Assembly: GCF_047675955.1 (NCBI RefSeq)
Contig: NC_132927.1
Coordinates: 64,275,702 to 64,339,701, forward strand
Source: Chlorocebus sabaeus
Taxonomy: Eukaryota > Chordata > Mammalia > Primates > Cercopithecidae
DNA length: 64,000 nt
Direction: 5' to 3'
Below the pieces are notes generated by a model, which saw only the letters and a program-made list of their open reading frames with translations, did no database searches and was not told where the DNA came from. Made by a program: the position numbers and the translations under genes. Positions 34,431 through 48,660 of the stretch are shown one piece after another. Position 1 is the stretch's first letter; the number at the start of each line of letters is the position of its first letter.

Positions 34431-36049
34431 CTATCTGTTTCCATGTTGTTCCAGCAGGCTCCTTGTTTTCTTCCCTCTTACAGTAAAATCTGACTGATCA
34501 CTGTTGAGTAATGGATCTTAATTAGGTCGAGATGTGGAAGGAGTTTGCTTCTGTAATTTCAGGAGGTCTTTGCATACACCTATTATTGCAAATAGATTTC
34601 GCTTTATTGGAAAAGAGGCTATCAGTATTCCCTGGGGATTCTATTTTTACAGCTGAGACTGCTGTTCTCTATCAGTCACTATGAAGTAGAAATTCTGATT
34701 ATGGTATCACATAAGATTCAAGGCCACTAGTGATAAATGTTCAAGAGGAGGTATGTTCAGCTTTGCAATGCACTATTGTGATAAAAAATACGGCACATGA
34801 TTTAAAAAAATATAAAAATGTAAAAGGAATATGAATATAATAAATGATTACAAATCTATGTGCGGAATTTAATCTATTTTTCCTAAATGCTAACTGTAAG
34901 AGGTTTAGCCCAATGATATAAACTGTGCCTGAGAAAGGTCCGAGTTAATTCCATGCTGTTCATATGCCATTTCATTTCACTTTTTAAGTACATTGGGAAA
35001 ATACATAAGAAAAAATGTACATTCATCTTTTTAATAATATTATAAAAGATGGTGAACAAGTTAATAGGAAGAAAAGAAAAACAATTCATCTAGACATTCT
35101 GGCAATGAATTTTTGCCAAATGCTTGATTTTTACTAGATGCTAGGAGAATTGGGAAGCTTTAAGTCTGACAGAGGATCCAAAGACAAAAATTACAAAATA
35201 GTGAGTGCTACAGTAAGAGTTAAGCAAGAAGGTTGGATAAGATGTCCGCTACTAGCTCAATGTTGAAAGGGTCCAGGACACTTGCCTCTGAGACCCAAAA
35301 GGCTGAGTTGGCATTAATCAAGTGTGGGAGGTTGTTTCAGGGTCAGCACATGCAAAGGACAGGCTCCATTTTAGGAAAATGAAAGTAGTTCAGTGTTATT
35401 GAAGCTGACGGTGAGGGAGGAAGTGGCAGAAGATAAAGGCTGGAAAGAAACAAGTCAATAAGTAGCCACAAAAAAGTTTTAAGTAGGTGAATGACACGAT
35501 CCAATTTGTGCTTTAGGAAGATTATTTTTGTCTCAGTGTCCAAAATAGGTGGAGGGAGGCAAAATGAGAAGCAGAGAGTTATTCGATGTTGGAAAGACAG
35601 AGCCATTCAAACAAACAGGCAAGATTCAGTGGAGACCTGACCTAGGCAGGTGGCATCTGGGGTTGCAAGAAAAGAACAGATATAAAAGATACGTAGAAGG
35701 ACAAGAAGGCATTTTAGTTGGATGACATACATTTCAAAGGAGCAAGGAGAAAGAATGGTCTGGGAATAGTCTTGGTGAGCCAGGAGTCTTCATTTGAGCG
35801 GGCTGCAGGAAAATTTGTGTCCTCAGAAGATGCCACATTTCAGTTATGGTACAGTGGGAGGGAATGTTCACTGTGGCAGTGGAATCACCAGAAGGCCACA
35901 AGTGGATCAGATTGGGAAGTGGGATGATATCCTAGCCTAAATTAGATTGTACAATTCCAGGGAGCAGAAATGAGGAACAAGGGAGTGGAATAGAAAAAGA
36001 CGGAGAGTAATAGGAGGATGCATTATAGATCTAACTGCTGCTAGGTATG
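34431..36049. other. Intergenic, partly ancient repeat
   Basis: 35150-35560 resembles an old mammalian repeat (a ttttaagtaggtgaatgaca block and tttgtgctttaggaagatta) that I cannot name. The rest is unclassified. Confidence 0.35.
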
Positions 36050-38419
36050 ACTGACTGCTCAATCCCATAGGACCATCTTCTGAGAAATTGTATAATTTCA
36101 TCACGGAGAAAAGAAAGTGAAGAATTTAACCACTGGCTGCAGCCTCCAATTGGTCAAAGATTTGTCTCACAGAGCATGAAACTCCCTGCACCTCCACATT
36201 ACACATATTTGAGTGTAACAAGGTTCTTATGTAAGTATCATCAGGGTGGCCCCAGGGAAGGAGGTGAGAAGTTGCAATAATGTCAGGTTGCGCTTGCATG
36301 CAAGTGATCAGAACATGCCCTAAAAGCAAGTTATCTCAGTGGCAGCTTGAATGAAATCAGTGGGCCAAAGCGTATAAACTAGCACATAAAAGGTGAATAA
36401 TACAGTCCACCTCTGTACTATTCAGGACCACTTTCCCCAATCATTATATCCAAATCCCATACTGCAATATAGGTCCCCATTTTTGTGAGAATAAGTTGTC
36501 CTGATCTATTCTACAAGAGGGGAAGCACTCGTCCAATCTGTCACAACGTCCCCTTCAAGGGGATGGTCCACCAGAGTCTGATTGAGGATAAGCAAGACAA
36601 ACTTCTGTTCCATAGCTGGACCTGGATCTGAAATCATAGTAATATTTATCTCCAACCTCTTCCAGCAATTCTATATTTCCCTCACTATGGGCCAGCACGT
36701 TAGCTATCTGTGTTGGTCTCCTGGTGGGATGACACAAACATTCATCTCTGAGGGGCTTGAACCTTTATTTGTCTTATCCTCTTTGGGCCATAGTTGTTGC
36801 AATACAATTACGTATCAACCTTTGACAATACAATTATGTAGGTACAATACAAACTATGTACAAATCTGTTATCACTGGACCTAGGAGCACCAAGAGATAC
36901 CCTTGTGAAATCCTTGGGTTCCACACGTGCTTCTTGTTGACCTCACTGGGAATAGCAACTCTAGTTATTTAGCAGAGTCAGGAGCTATTATTTTTAATGA
37001 TGTGCTAACTTTTTCTCCCCTGCTGGCCCACAAGCATGAGGAGTTCAACTGATATTTTCAGCTTCAAATTCAGGGGACCCTTACATTTTATCTGGCAGAA
37101 TTATTCTCTTTCCCATCCACAATCACAATTAAGATTTATAATCCAATAAAGGCTAAAGTTGCAAGACGGTAAACACAAATTCCATAATCACTTGGTTCCC
37201 AGTTTTATATAATTGAGCTACTGGGGATTCAAAAACACATATTGGTCATGGGCTTAATGTATATGCCGTATCCTGGAAGATCACATTCAACCCTGCCAGG
37301 TGTTGTCCCCAAGCTGGGATCTTAGTGAACCTTTAATATGATTTCTACCATTCTCTTAGGATGACTGCTTCTGGGTGATGGGATACAAGGAACAATTATT
37401 AGATCCTGTTTCATGCACTCATCACCTTGATTCTTATAAAACAGTTCCCTTGGTGTGTGGCAACGCTGTGTGAGATATACGTTGATAAGTCAAGCATTCT
37501 AAAAGCTTTTGGTTGGTAAGCCAGTGGAGGTACTACAGATGAGGAGGGCAAACCCAGGGTCTACTCACATTAAGGATCAATTCCCATAAGGACAAATTTC
37601 TGTACTCCTCAACCGCCTAGAGTAGAAGATGTCTAATTGTAATCTACCTGACACCAAGAGCCTGCTGACTGATCTCCTCAATCTCTGCTGTTGACAAATT
37701 GAGCATTCAAGAGTATCATTAGCTAGACTAGAAGGAGTTCATGCAAACCTTTATCTCTGCCATGCGACCACCCTTTTCTTGGGCTTACTGTACAGCATAG
37801 AAGCAGTCAATGAAAGAGAGATGAAATGACATATACGATGAGGTAGCCTTCCCCACTGGTTGCTGAGATACCTGTTGGTGATAGATGTTCTCTGGTAGGT
37901 AGTAATAGCTGCAAAATTTGTGTCCATTTTTATAGGTCAATCTATATGCCTCTTTCTGTGACATCATCATTTCCCAGTTTTCTAATTTGGTTTCTTCCAG
38001 ACTCTTCACCAGTCATTCATGCAAAGTAGATGACCAATTTACTGCTCACCACTTTCCTGCTGGCTAATTTACTTTTACCACTGCTCTTTAGAGATACCAC
38101 TAAGTGGATCTATAATATGTCAGCAGTGTATTTTTGACTAGCATCTGTTGACACAACTTGTGAGCCAGGCCTGAAGCTTTTTCAATCTTCTATCAGTTGG
38201 TCATAGGGAATCCCCTATAAACCATTAAGTGCAAGATGAGATAAAAAGATATCGAAGTGATAGAAGCAGATGACATGCAAATTTGGGCCACCTCTTCGTG
38301 CAATTTACTCTTGCCTTTTGGACCTGCCTCAGGCCCATTTCCAGGCACAACATTCCACAATGTAGATTGCTGCTGTGCTAACCCAATCTATGATTTAGTG
38401 GATCTAACAACACACAGCT

Positions 38420-38868
38420 TGCTCTAGTTCAGATATTTGCTCCTTTCAAATCTTATCATGAAATTTCATTTCCAGTGTTGGAGGTGGGCCCTAGTGGGAG
38501 GTGTTTGGGTCATGAGGAGTGGATCCCACATGAATAGCTTGGTATCATTCTCTCATTAGTGAGTGAATTCTCATTAGTGAGTGAATTCTTTTAGTTTCCA
38601 TGAGAGCTGGTTGTTAAAAGAGTCTGGCACCTCTGCTTCTCTATCTCTCTCTCTCTTACTTCCTCTCTTGCCATGTGATCTCTGCACATGCTGGCTCCCC
38701 TTAGCCTTCCACCATGAGTAGAAGTAGCCTGGGCCCCTCTGCAGAAACAGAAGCTGGCACCATGCTTCTTGTACAGTCTGCAGAACAGTGAGCCAAATAA
38801 GCTTCTTTTCTTTATAAATTACCCAGCCTCAGGTATTCCTTTATAGCAACACTAAACGGACTCAGAAA
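38420..38868 (+). mobile_element. MST-type MaLR solo LTR
   Basis: Sense MaLR LTR: ggaggtgggccctagtggga, gtttgggtcatgaggagtgg, cttgccatgtgatctctgc and ttataaattacccagcctca. The pentamer cagct occurs at 38415-38419 and 38869-38873, a likely target duplication in the ERVL host element. Confidence 0.85.
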
Positions 38869-41090
38869 CAGCTCACACTTGGTGTCTTGTGATTTTATAA
38901 CCAGGCATTAAATCTCTACAAATATCTGGTAGCAGGCCAGGAGCTGCAAAATAAATGGCAGTTTGCAAAAGCCAGATAACTCTTTGTCAGATTTGAAGGG
39001 GATTCTCATTTCCTACAGTTCCTTCATCATGGAGAGCTCTATGATGATTAGATCTACTGAGTTTTATGGTTCAATAGTCTGGTTTGCAGAGCCTTCTGTT
39101 AACTGTGGCCCAGGCAAAACTTCTGTATCTCCCAGAATATAGACCAAAGCAGTATTTTTCAATGCAGTCTATTCTTCCACCAAAATTCAAAAAGGCTCAC
39201 CAAGCACTGTACCTCTTTCTTAGTGGTAGGAGTTGCAAGTAGAACAATGCGCTTATTTCTTTGGAATAATATCCTAGCATAATCTGGATTGCTGGATAGC
39301 TACTAAGTTGACCAATATCATGGGAACCTGAATCTTCATTGGGTTTATCTCCTACTCTCTGATATGCATGTATCTTACTGGGTCACCTAGGGTACTAACA
39401 TTTCCAGTAAGCATGGCATCATCAATACAGTAGAAAAGTATGATACTGTGACGTTCTGCAGAAGGTTAAGATTATGGAAATACCTAGCTATTATATCGTG
39501 ACAGGGAACAGGAGAGTTAACACAACAGTAAGTATGTAGAGTTGTCCCTCTAAATGTAAAGACAGATTCCTTTTGATCATTTTTGCTGATGGAAATCTAG
39601 TCAACAAACATTTTCTGTAAAGGGTCACACAATAAATATTTTTAGTCACATGGTTCTGTTACAATTATTCAACTCTGCTTTTGTAGTCTGTGGTCATATT
39701 TGGCCCATGAGCTGTAGTTTACCTACCCTTGACTTAAAAACAAAGTGCTTTCCAGATTAGTAGCTGCATATAAAATGCCAAAGACTGTGTTGGTCTTTTT
39801 CATGAAAGGTTCCACATTTTGTCTGCCATGACCCATACGTTTTTTTCAAGATACAGATAAACCAACTGAATAGGGATATGATGAGACCACCACACATTCA
39901 TTTTTTAAATCTTTAATGGTAGTGAAAATCTGTGTAATTCCTTTTAGGATGCAGATTGCGTCTTATTTACCATATAGGGCATGAATGTGTACATAGGTGT
40001 GTGTGCGCGTGTGCGCATTTGTGTATGTGTGTATGTGTAGGAGGAGAAGGAATTGCAGAAATTGCAGGGGTTTCTATAGAGCTCTTTCTACCATAATGGC
40101 CCTTAATCTACAAGTTGGAGAAACAATGGGAGGGTTCTGCCAGATGCTTAAAATAACTGTGTATTTGGAGACTAGAAAAATAACTGAAATAAACTTGAGC
40201 TAACATTTCATTTATCACCTAGCTTCCATATACCTACTCTAACTGGAATTCCATGAAGTTTTGAGTGCACTAGCATCAGAAGGCTCGGATTCCATATTTA
40301 ACAGTGCTCAAAACCAAATAATGTGTACTTCCTACCCCAGTGTACAATGGTCTATCAATGGCCATAGGTCCCTTTGGGGAAGGATTATAAGGAATATTTC
40401 ATATGTGTATATATATTTGCAACAGCATTGCAATGTTATTCCTTAAGGGAACTCAGCCTCCCTTTCAATTAGTGGGTTCTAGGTCTACATATTAACAAAT
40501 TTTTAAACTGGAAGAAAGACTGCAGATTTCATTGTGGTGATGGATGTTATACTTCTGTAGTTCTCCATTTTTTAAAATAAAATAGTGCAAGTCAGCAGTC
40601 CTTGTCAGCAGTCTAGCTATCTCACATCTAAGAACACCATGGTCTATTAGCCAACACCAAAGATCCCCATTAAGGCATTTTGATTGACAGCCTGACCTTG
40701 GTGCTCATTATAGACATTATGTCCACCATGTCTCTGATAGTTCAACTATCAGAATTCCAAGCTCTGCCACCCTAGAATCCTGTCATCCCCACTGATAATA
40801 TAGAGCCCAATTTTATGGCAGCATCTCTAACCATCAGTCCTTTTTACAAAGATAATTTCCATTAAACTTCTAAACAATTGTCAGTTCCCTCTGACCACAG
40901 CATTCCTTATTTCTTTGGTTAATGGAGTATATTCTGTGTTCACTGAGTGAACACGGCCAGGTGATAGATTTTTAGATCTTACAAAATAAATTAATTCTAA
41001 TGGCCCCATCTTTATGATCCTTCTGATCCTTTTTTCAATACTATACATCAAGAAAGTCCTAGCAATCTCTACCTCATTTACTGAAGGCCA

Positions 41091-41513
41091 TCATACTGTA
41101 CAAGCTTTAAGGATCCATCCAAACAGATTTTCAGAATCATCTTGAGATGTTTCCAAAGCATTGAAATCTAAGTCATGAATGAGCTCTCCCTTGTTGAAAA
41201 TGCTCCCTATGCAGCCTTTTATCTGTCTGCCCACTCCAGGACGACGTCCTCTAGATCTGCTTCCACATGTGTCCCAGGTCCTGCAAATCCTTTTCAGTAT
41301 AGACTTTTCCTCCTGGAGCAGAGATTGTACTTCCTTGATCAGACTGTGCTGAGACTTGACTCTGGTCATTGGCCTGGAACTAGTGAGAACTGGATCTGGA
41401 AGAGAACTATTGCCATATTGCAAAGCACCTGCCTTAAGTGGTGTCATTTCATTGACTCCAGAAAAGGGGAGACTGTTCCCCTCAGGCAAGTTGGAATCAG
41501 TTGCTTCTGCCAT
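41091..41513 (-). pseudogene. gag-like ORF remnant of the ERVL element
   Basis: 140-codon ORF on the - strand at the 5' side of the ERVL internal region, where gag is expected. It is shorter than a full gag and lies in a decayed provirus. I see no signal peptide or enzymatic motif. It may survive by chance. Assignment to gag rests on position rather than on a recognised motif. Confidence 0.4.
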
Positions 41514-42560
41514 CCTGGGGAGTTCAGAGACATGTCAGAGTTCAGAATTCTCAGGATAATATACCCAAATATCTCTAATACAAGTTAGTGGTCCCACTCT
41601 TTTCCCATCAGGGCATTAACTTTGACAGATGAGATCTGTTGGGGCTATGCCTTGAGTCACCTGTGCAGCTCTGCTACACTGAAAACTAGATGCTGGGTCT
41701 GCTTTTCAGCAGTCTGTAGGAAATAAGAGTCTCCTTCAAAGCTACCATAGAACTCTTTAAGATTGTTTTTACTTGGCAGTTGGCTGTCATGAGCTTCCCG
41801 TTTTCTTGTGCCAAGTCTTTCAATGCAGTTAAGAAACATCCCACTCAAAATTTTGTGTAATTATCATTGCCCTCATAACATTCAATTGCAACATATCCCA
41901 GTGCCATATCTTCTGCCTGTACCTCACTAGCAATTACTCTTGGGTCAAGGGCAAAAAAAATTACATAGAGGTATGGGGTAGGAATGCAGAAAAGCAAATG
42001 GCCATATGCAAATTGAAAACTTAGGCCTTCTGAATAAATTGGCCTATAGATGTATTTTGTTTGGCAGGGTCAACTTCCAGAAAAATTCTGAACTTAAATA
42101 TCTTTAGGCAAAGCATTCATTTTTCCCATTTGCCTTACTTCCTACCAATCACAGTGTTACTCCACTATTCTCCTTCCCTGCCTGACTTCTGAGGGCATTT
42201 GGGCTTAGCATCTCTGGGTGTCAGGATTACATCTAGTAAGAAAGCATAGTGGATTTAGCTAGCTGCAAATTTTCAAGAGGAGTTACTCTCAGCAGTCTTC
42301 AGATAGGAATGCCCCATGCCTCCTGAAAACAAGTGAACAAAGGCCCAGATTCCCTCAGCTCCTTTGAGATTTCCAGCACAGGCGAGCAGGGAAGCAACAG
42401 AGTTAGTTGATTCCCAGAACCCTGGGCACATGTTAGAAACAGCAGCAATCTCTTTTTAAGAAAATGCTTAACATTTTCAGGGGATGAGAAGGCACTGAAG
42501 TATCTTGATGCAGAAAGAGGTTTCATCTTGATTCTGATTAAACAAAATGATGTTGTACCT

Positions 42561-43639
42561 GGCTGGTTCTCTTCCCTACCATTTTTTAGTGGCCTCCAAT
42601 TCAGTCATCATTTTCCCCTATTCCCAAGTAAGATAAGAGTTAGAGTTGTTGTATTATCAAAGCAGAGCTTGAGGTTTATTGTCCGTGCGTGCTGATAATA
42701 TGGTAACGCCATTCTATTAAGTGAATGATCTAGATTTGTAAGAGATGTTGAATTTCTTAAATTCACTCTGAGATAGACAATAGACACCATAGACATTTTA
42801 TTAGCAAATTTATATCATAGACATATTTATTGAGGCTCATTCTGTGCCAGGTATTGTGTTGGGCTCTGTTGATGCAAAGAGTTAAGATATGGGTTGCTGC
42901 TCTTGGGGAGTTCAGAATTTAGTAGGAAAGCATATTATATCATATGAAGTCTAAGCAGAGTGTTATGGAGACACCAAGGAGGCTTCACTGAGGAAGCGAC
43001 ATTTGTCCTGAATCTTGAAGGACAACTTGCTCCTGAGGCAGAAGTGGGAAGATTGGATGGCAGTTCAGAACAGTGAGTTAGGAGCAAGATGTGGGACTGC
43101 TTGCCCCTGTCTTACTGAGCTGCCTTTACCCCTATCACTCCTGTTCAGCACCTCACTTTGGGTACTACTGCAGCTACCTTCATTAACAATCTCTGATAGA
43201 CTCTGCCTCCCCACACCTCTGAGATGAGCAAGTTGTACCAACTGCCTACAAGTAACAAGCCAGTCACTAGTGCCCTGGACTGGGCACACAGGAGCTGGCT
43301 GAAAATCAATCCCCAGCTGTGCATTTTAAGTGTAACATTATACCAAAGACATCTATCAGTAAAGTGCCTAAACATTCCTTATTTTCCCATTCTCACAAGC
43401 TTGGAGGGCAATGGGCAGGAGCAGGAATAAATTACTATGTTATCACGCTTTTCTGAGCATCTGGAAGAAAAACTGTACCTGAAGAGCTGTGGGTGATCAG
43501 AATAGCTGAGTAGGTACTTGGGTGATCAGGTGTATTATCAGCAGAATAGTTGTTTCATCTTTATGATGATTTGACAATGAATGGCATTTTCAACTTCCAT
43601 TGACTCCATGTTCTCAATCAGTCATATTGTACTTGATAT
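42561..43639. other. Intergenic, partly ancient repeat
   Basis: 42820-43020 follows an old repeat pattern (a tttattgaggctcattctgt block and aggaggcttcactgaggaag). No gene supported. Confidence 0.35.
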
Positions 43640-43790
43640 GCACACAATGGGATTGCCTTGGTGCTTAAAAAAATCGATGCATGGACTCCACCATTTAAAT
43701 CAGAATCTCAGAAATTGGGGCCCAGATATCTGTATTTCGAAGGCTGCTCACAAGGCTGTTATGTGCAACCAGGGTTGATTACCACACGTC
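43640..43790 (+). mobile_element. MER5-like fragment
   Basis: gactccaccatttaaatcag, atctcagaaattggggccc and gatatctgtatttcgaag match the interior of MER5-type hAT elements. Confidence 0.45.
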
Positions 43791-45259
43791 TAGACCAACA
43801 GAGAGATAAAAGATAGGGGAGCTTACAGTCAAGGAGCAAGGACCCTTATTGGCATCTTCCCACTTTATATAGATATAGTTTCCATAACAACGACATGGGA
43901 AAATGTAATCAGAATTCTTCTTGGAGGAGCATTCCACTAGTTTGACAGAAATACAGAAATACTTTGATAAGCTGCTGGGGGTAAGGGGTGAGTCCTCTCA
44001 GGGGTATGCTTAGGAAGCAAAGTAGTTCCCAAAATCTATGCATATGACAGAATTAGATGGCCTTTGAGAGACCCAGAAGAAAATGCAAAAAGGAATAGGG
44101 AAAAAAAAGGGCAAAGCAACCTGCTGTGAGCCTCCTAATCTTCCATGGCCTGAATTCCCAGTGCTTGAGGTAAGGATTTCAGTGCTGAGGGTGACATGGG
44201 CAATGTGAAATGGGAGCTGGAGGATCAAGATTGTCTCTGCAGAGTTCTGGATCTCAACCACGGTGATGGCTAATATGCACTGAGAGTTCTTTAGGCATTC
44301 AGTTCTTTAGACATTCTCACCTCTTTCAGTTGAAAGACATTGTCACATTTTGACAAAAGAGAATTTGCTGATGTCGGTGGTCACCTTGGTGTCAGGCTTA
44401 CAGCTGGAACTGCATTTATGAGGTTCTACAGAGAGCCATTGTGACCAAAAATCCCCCTCCAGGGTGTTAAACTCCTGGAGGATACTCATAAGCCAGGACT
44501 TCCCAAGAGTGTCCTGTGGAACTTGAGTTCTAAGGAGGGTACATGAAAAAAGTCAACATGAGTTCCATGATCAAAGAAGTTTGGAAAATGGGCTAAATAA
44601 AAGGATTTCCAAGGCCTTTTATCTGCTAATGAGAAAGGTGATGTTTCTAGAGGCAAGATATAGACTGCAGCTCTCTCTGTATACTCTCATGAAATATCTC
44701 AAAGAAACAGAATTCCTTAAGAGTCACTTTGGGAAACACTACTGCAGGTCTATGTATGAATGACTGGAGCCACATAGAATGTTTTGCAAGAAAGAACCAG
44801 AAGACACAAATGTATAAGGACACATACCAATGCATTTTAAATTTGCCCACTTTTTCGATCAAAAACAAACAAGAGTAAGTTGTTTTCCCTTTCCATGTCC
44901 ATTTCTAGAAACAAGCCTTGTGAAAAACAAGCTGCTGTCCCTGCTAGAGGAATCCTGCAATCCTTGGATGTTTATCCCCAAGCCATTGTTAACATGAGGT
45001 AACGGCTATTCAGGATTTATTTCACTCACCCATTGAAACACAAATTCCCCGTGGAGAGTTGGAGTAATATATATGAGGATAATAGGGAGCCTGAAAGTTA
45101 AGAATTCATCCTGTTGTATTTCTCCAATGGCACATTCATGATGCGGCTCCATAGTTTAATGCAGACTGAAAAAGCAGTTGGCATTTCACAGCAAGAGGTT
45201 AGAAATAGAGTGTCCTACTGGGTCAGGGGAGCTTGACTGGATAGAAGTGTGTGTGATAA
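43791..45259. other. Intergenic, unclassified
   Basis: No gene or named repeat supported. Confidence 0.35.
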
Positions 45260-45420
45260 ATGCTGTAATGAGGTGGGAGGCAGATGACCTGAATTTTAGT
45301 CCCAAAAATACCACACTACACTCTTGCTATGTGACCTTAGCCAAATTCTTAGTTTTCTTATCTGTAAAATGAGGTTTAGATGGTCCTGAAGGTCCCTTTC
45401 AAATCGAATCTATTTGTACC
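45260..45420 (+). repeat. MIR
   Basis: Sense MIR: ggcagatgacctgaatttta, tgctatgtgaccttagccaa and ttatctgtaaaatgaggtt. Confidence 0.7.
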
Positions 45421-46359
45421 TGGATAACTACACAATAATGAATGTGGGCTATTTCAACGTTACTATAAAAAATCTTGGATAACTCAAAGCCTATAACAGG
45501 GCCCTTCCTAGGAAAGACGCTACAGAAGTTTTACAGCCATGATTCTCAGTGGGGCTAGGCGTAGGGATATCACAGTGCTTCCTTTGAGAAAGTTTTCCCA
45601 CCCCGTGAGTTTTTGATGCATCAGTCATTCCTAGGGTACCCTCCCTTACTCCATACAAATTCCCTGGAGTTACAGGATGTTGGGAAAATGGTGATGGGTC
45701 CACATCCTGCATTTCCAAATGAGACTGCTAGTGATATTGACTTGGGTGTCTAGTTACGATATTCATGCAGTCGGCCATGGTGGCCAAGGCTGCAGCCCTT
45801 CATGCCTGGCCAGTCCTCTCTAGTATTCTTGCAGCTGTCCCTAACTTGGAGTTTTACCACCTTCTTTCCTTTTGCCCTTTACTTTCTTATGGATCACTGG
45901 AGATCAAACAATGAAGGAAATATTTTTCTGGGAATTGAGAAGAGCTCAGTCTATAAAGGCAACAATTTCCTACCATTCCCTAGGAATTGTTAGCATGCCT
46001 TTTCTTAAAAGTACTAAGCCAGCTCTATGGTTGGATTTTCATATGCTGTGACTGTGATACTAAATTCTCAATAATCCATCTAATTTCTCCCCCAGGAGAA
46101 TTTTTGATGTCTGAATTGGAGGCCTGACATGTCCATAATATATGTAATTTGAACAAAGCTCTCCAGTGATTCTGGTATTCTCTCCATCTTTCCACCCAAG
46201 TGTAAAGTCTACCCCTTACTTGAGTTTTTTACTTGATCCTTTGTTACAGTTCTTACCCAAAATACAATTTTTGTTGTCTTTTGCAACCTTTGAAAGTGTC
46301 TCTTCATTTGGGGCTTTAGCCTTGCTGTCTGAAATTGGGGAAGAACTGTAACAAAATAC
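45421..46359. other. Intergenic, unclassified
   Basis: No gene supported. Confidence 0.35.
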
Positions 46360-46698
46360 AATTGGCCCTCCGTATCCGTGGGTTCTGCATCCAAGGATTG
46401 AAAGAACTTCAGATCAAAAATATTTTAAAAAGAAATGTATGTTTGCCCCTGCCCTGAACATGTACAATTTTTTTTGTCATTATTGCCTAAACAATACAGT
46501 ATAACAACTATTTAAAAGCACTTACATTGTATTAGGCATTATAAGTAACCTTAAAGATGATTTAAAGTATAAAGGGGGATGAGCACAGGCTATATGCAAA
46601 TACTGCATCATTATATTTCAGGGACTTGAGCATCCACAGATTTTGGTATCCTCAGGGAGTCCTGGAGCCAGTTCCCATAGATACAAAGGGATAGCGGT
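46360..46698 (-). mobile_element. MER2 (Tigger-derived)
   Basis: Starts attggccctccgtatccgtg, passes acaatacagtataacaacta and gacttgagcatccacagatt, and ends near the matching inverted terminus. Length of about 340 bp equals the MER2 consensus. Confidence 0.85.
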
Positions 46699-46739
46699 AT
46701 ATTTCTGCTCATGTAACCATGTCCCATTTTAAGTCCATT

Positions 46740-47120
46740 CTTCTAAAACGTCTATCTCTCTCATAATGCCATAGCCACCTCCACAGTCTGTCTCTGGACA
46801 ACTGATAGGTCTTTCGAAATGCACTCTTGACCTTCTTATTCATCCTTTACATAGCAGCTAGAAGGATCTTTTAAAAATTGAGTCAGTGCTTGTCCCACTG
46901 AAAACTCTTCTGGCTTCTATTTGCTCTTAGGACAGATTGCAAACTCAACATGGCCTACTAGAGCTTTTCACATCTCAACTGTGGCCACCCACCCCATTCG
47001 CCAAGCTTCAGTGATGTCAGCCTCCTCATCCACAGCTTGCTTCTTTCTTCATCAGGGCAAACATTGGTCCTTCAGCCAGGGACCATCTTTCCCCTATTTC
47101 CTCATGTCAATCATAAATCA
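46740..47120 (+). mobile_element. L2 fragment
   Basis: Follows L2 ORF2 C-terminal DNA: gtcccactgaaaactcttct, tttgctcttaggacagattg and acatggcctactagagc. Confidence 0.5.
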
Positions 47121-47239
47121 TCATGTAGGTGACAGGCATGCCACTTCCATAGGTGGGAGAGCCTATGATAGTCACTCAGAGCACCGTCTGAAATTTATTT
47201 TAGCAAGTGCTGTGGGTAACAATTGAATTTATATGTTTA

Positions 47240-48660
47240 TATGATCCAATTTATATCCAATTTATATTGTTATATTTTTCCATACAGGAAGCCGATTTTT
47301 TGGAACCATTTATTTATTGAATAACCACTCTCTCTTCTCTATGCAATAACACTTTCCTAATATTGCTTCATTCTGGTATATACCTAAGTCTGGATCTACA
47401 CTTTCTATTCTCTTTTACTGGTCTTTTGTATCTATTTCTGCACCATAACCACACTGTGTGAATAGTGTTATAACAGCGTTATAAAATAGCTTTATAATAA
47501 ATCCCTGTATCTGGTAAAGAAAGTCCACTTTCCCTTATGAATGTTTTTCTTCAATATTGTCTTTGTTATTCTTGGCCTTTCACACTTCTATCGGAATGTT
47601 AGAATAAGTTTATCAAGTTATGTGAGGAAACTCTGGTAATTTTAATTGGAATTGCATTAAACTTTATAGATAAACTTTGGGAGATTTTACATGTTTTTGA
47701 CTTTCCATCCAGGAAGTTAGCATATGTTTCTATTTCATGTAAATTTTTTATGCCCTTCAATAAGAACTTACAATTTTCTCCATCAAGATCTTAGCCATCT
47801 CTAGTAGATTTATTTCTGGGTCACTAATAGGTTTTTCATACTGTAAATGGTATTTTTAAAAATTTATCCTTTAATTGTTTATTGGTGGTGTAGAGGAATT
47901 AATTCATTTTCATAAGGTAATCTAGTATCTAGCAACTTTGATGAAGTCTCTTATTAATTCTAGTCATTTGTCTTTAACTTTGCTTAGATTTTTACAGAGA
48001 TATTAATTTTATTTGCAGACAATAAAAGTTTTATTTTCTTTACATAACTCTTTAACTTTTATCTGTTTGCATATATTATTATGCCAATCAGAACTTCCAG
48101 AGTAATAGCACTGAATGAAATTGCCAAGGCAGGCATCCTTGTCAGTTCTCACTATTAAGTATGATATTTGTTCTTGCTTTTTTTAGTAATCTCCTTTCTC
48201 AGGCTAAAGAAATTTGTTATAAGTGTCTATTATGAATTTATGTTGGATTTTACCAAATGCTTTCACCACATGTATAGAGATTATATGGCATAAAATAAGA
48301 TGGATATTTTTCCCCCTTTTTCTATTTATTGAACCAGTTTCTGTAACCGGAGAACTACTGTTTGAAGAATTGTTAGATCTTGCTTGTAACACCTTCTGGA
48401 CCTATAGTTCTGTTTTCCCATTCCTTATTTATTTTTTATACCTGTAGGTTTTCTTTTATGTGAATTCAGTAAGCATGTTTTTTAAAAATTGCTATATGTT
48501 ATAGATTGTATCCTGCATTTCTACATGTTATGCTAGTCTTTGTATTAACTTGGTTTACTAGCTTTTTAGGATCAGAAATCTGGGATTATTTCTTTCTTTT
48601 TAGATTATTTCTTTAAGAAAAAAAATTTTTGGTTACCACTGTTAATGAGGCCTCTGTTTT
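47240..48660 (-). mobile_element. L1M ORF2 fragment
   Basis: Antisense old L1 ORF2: tggaattgcattaaacttta, tgactttccatccaggaagt, tttatttctgggtcactaat and gaaattgccaaggcaggcat. Confidence 0.7.

Larger units (their letters stand above)
36050..42560 (-). mobile_element. ERVL-type provirus internal region, heavily decayed
   Basis: On the - strand three coding remnants occur in retroviral order: a gag-like segment at 41091-41513, a reverse transcriptase active-site remnant at about 39395-39435 (reads CIDDAMLTG, the first position of the YxDD motif lost), and an integrase stretch at 37480-37720 resembling the ERVL pol DNA consensus (gagcattcaagagtatcatt strand pair). The reading frame is broken many times. 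No flanking LTRs were identified. An MST-type LTR is nested at 38420-38868. A GT-rich run lies at 39990-40038. The 6.5-kb size matches an ERVL internal region. Non-functional. Confidence 0.7.
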
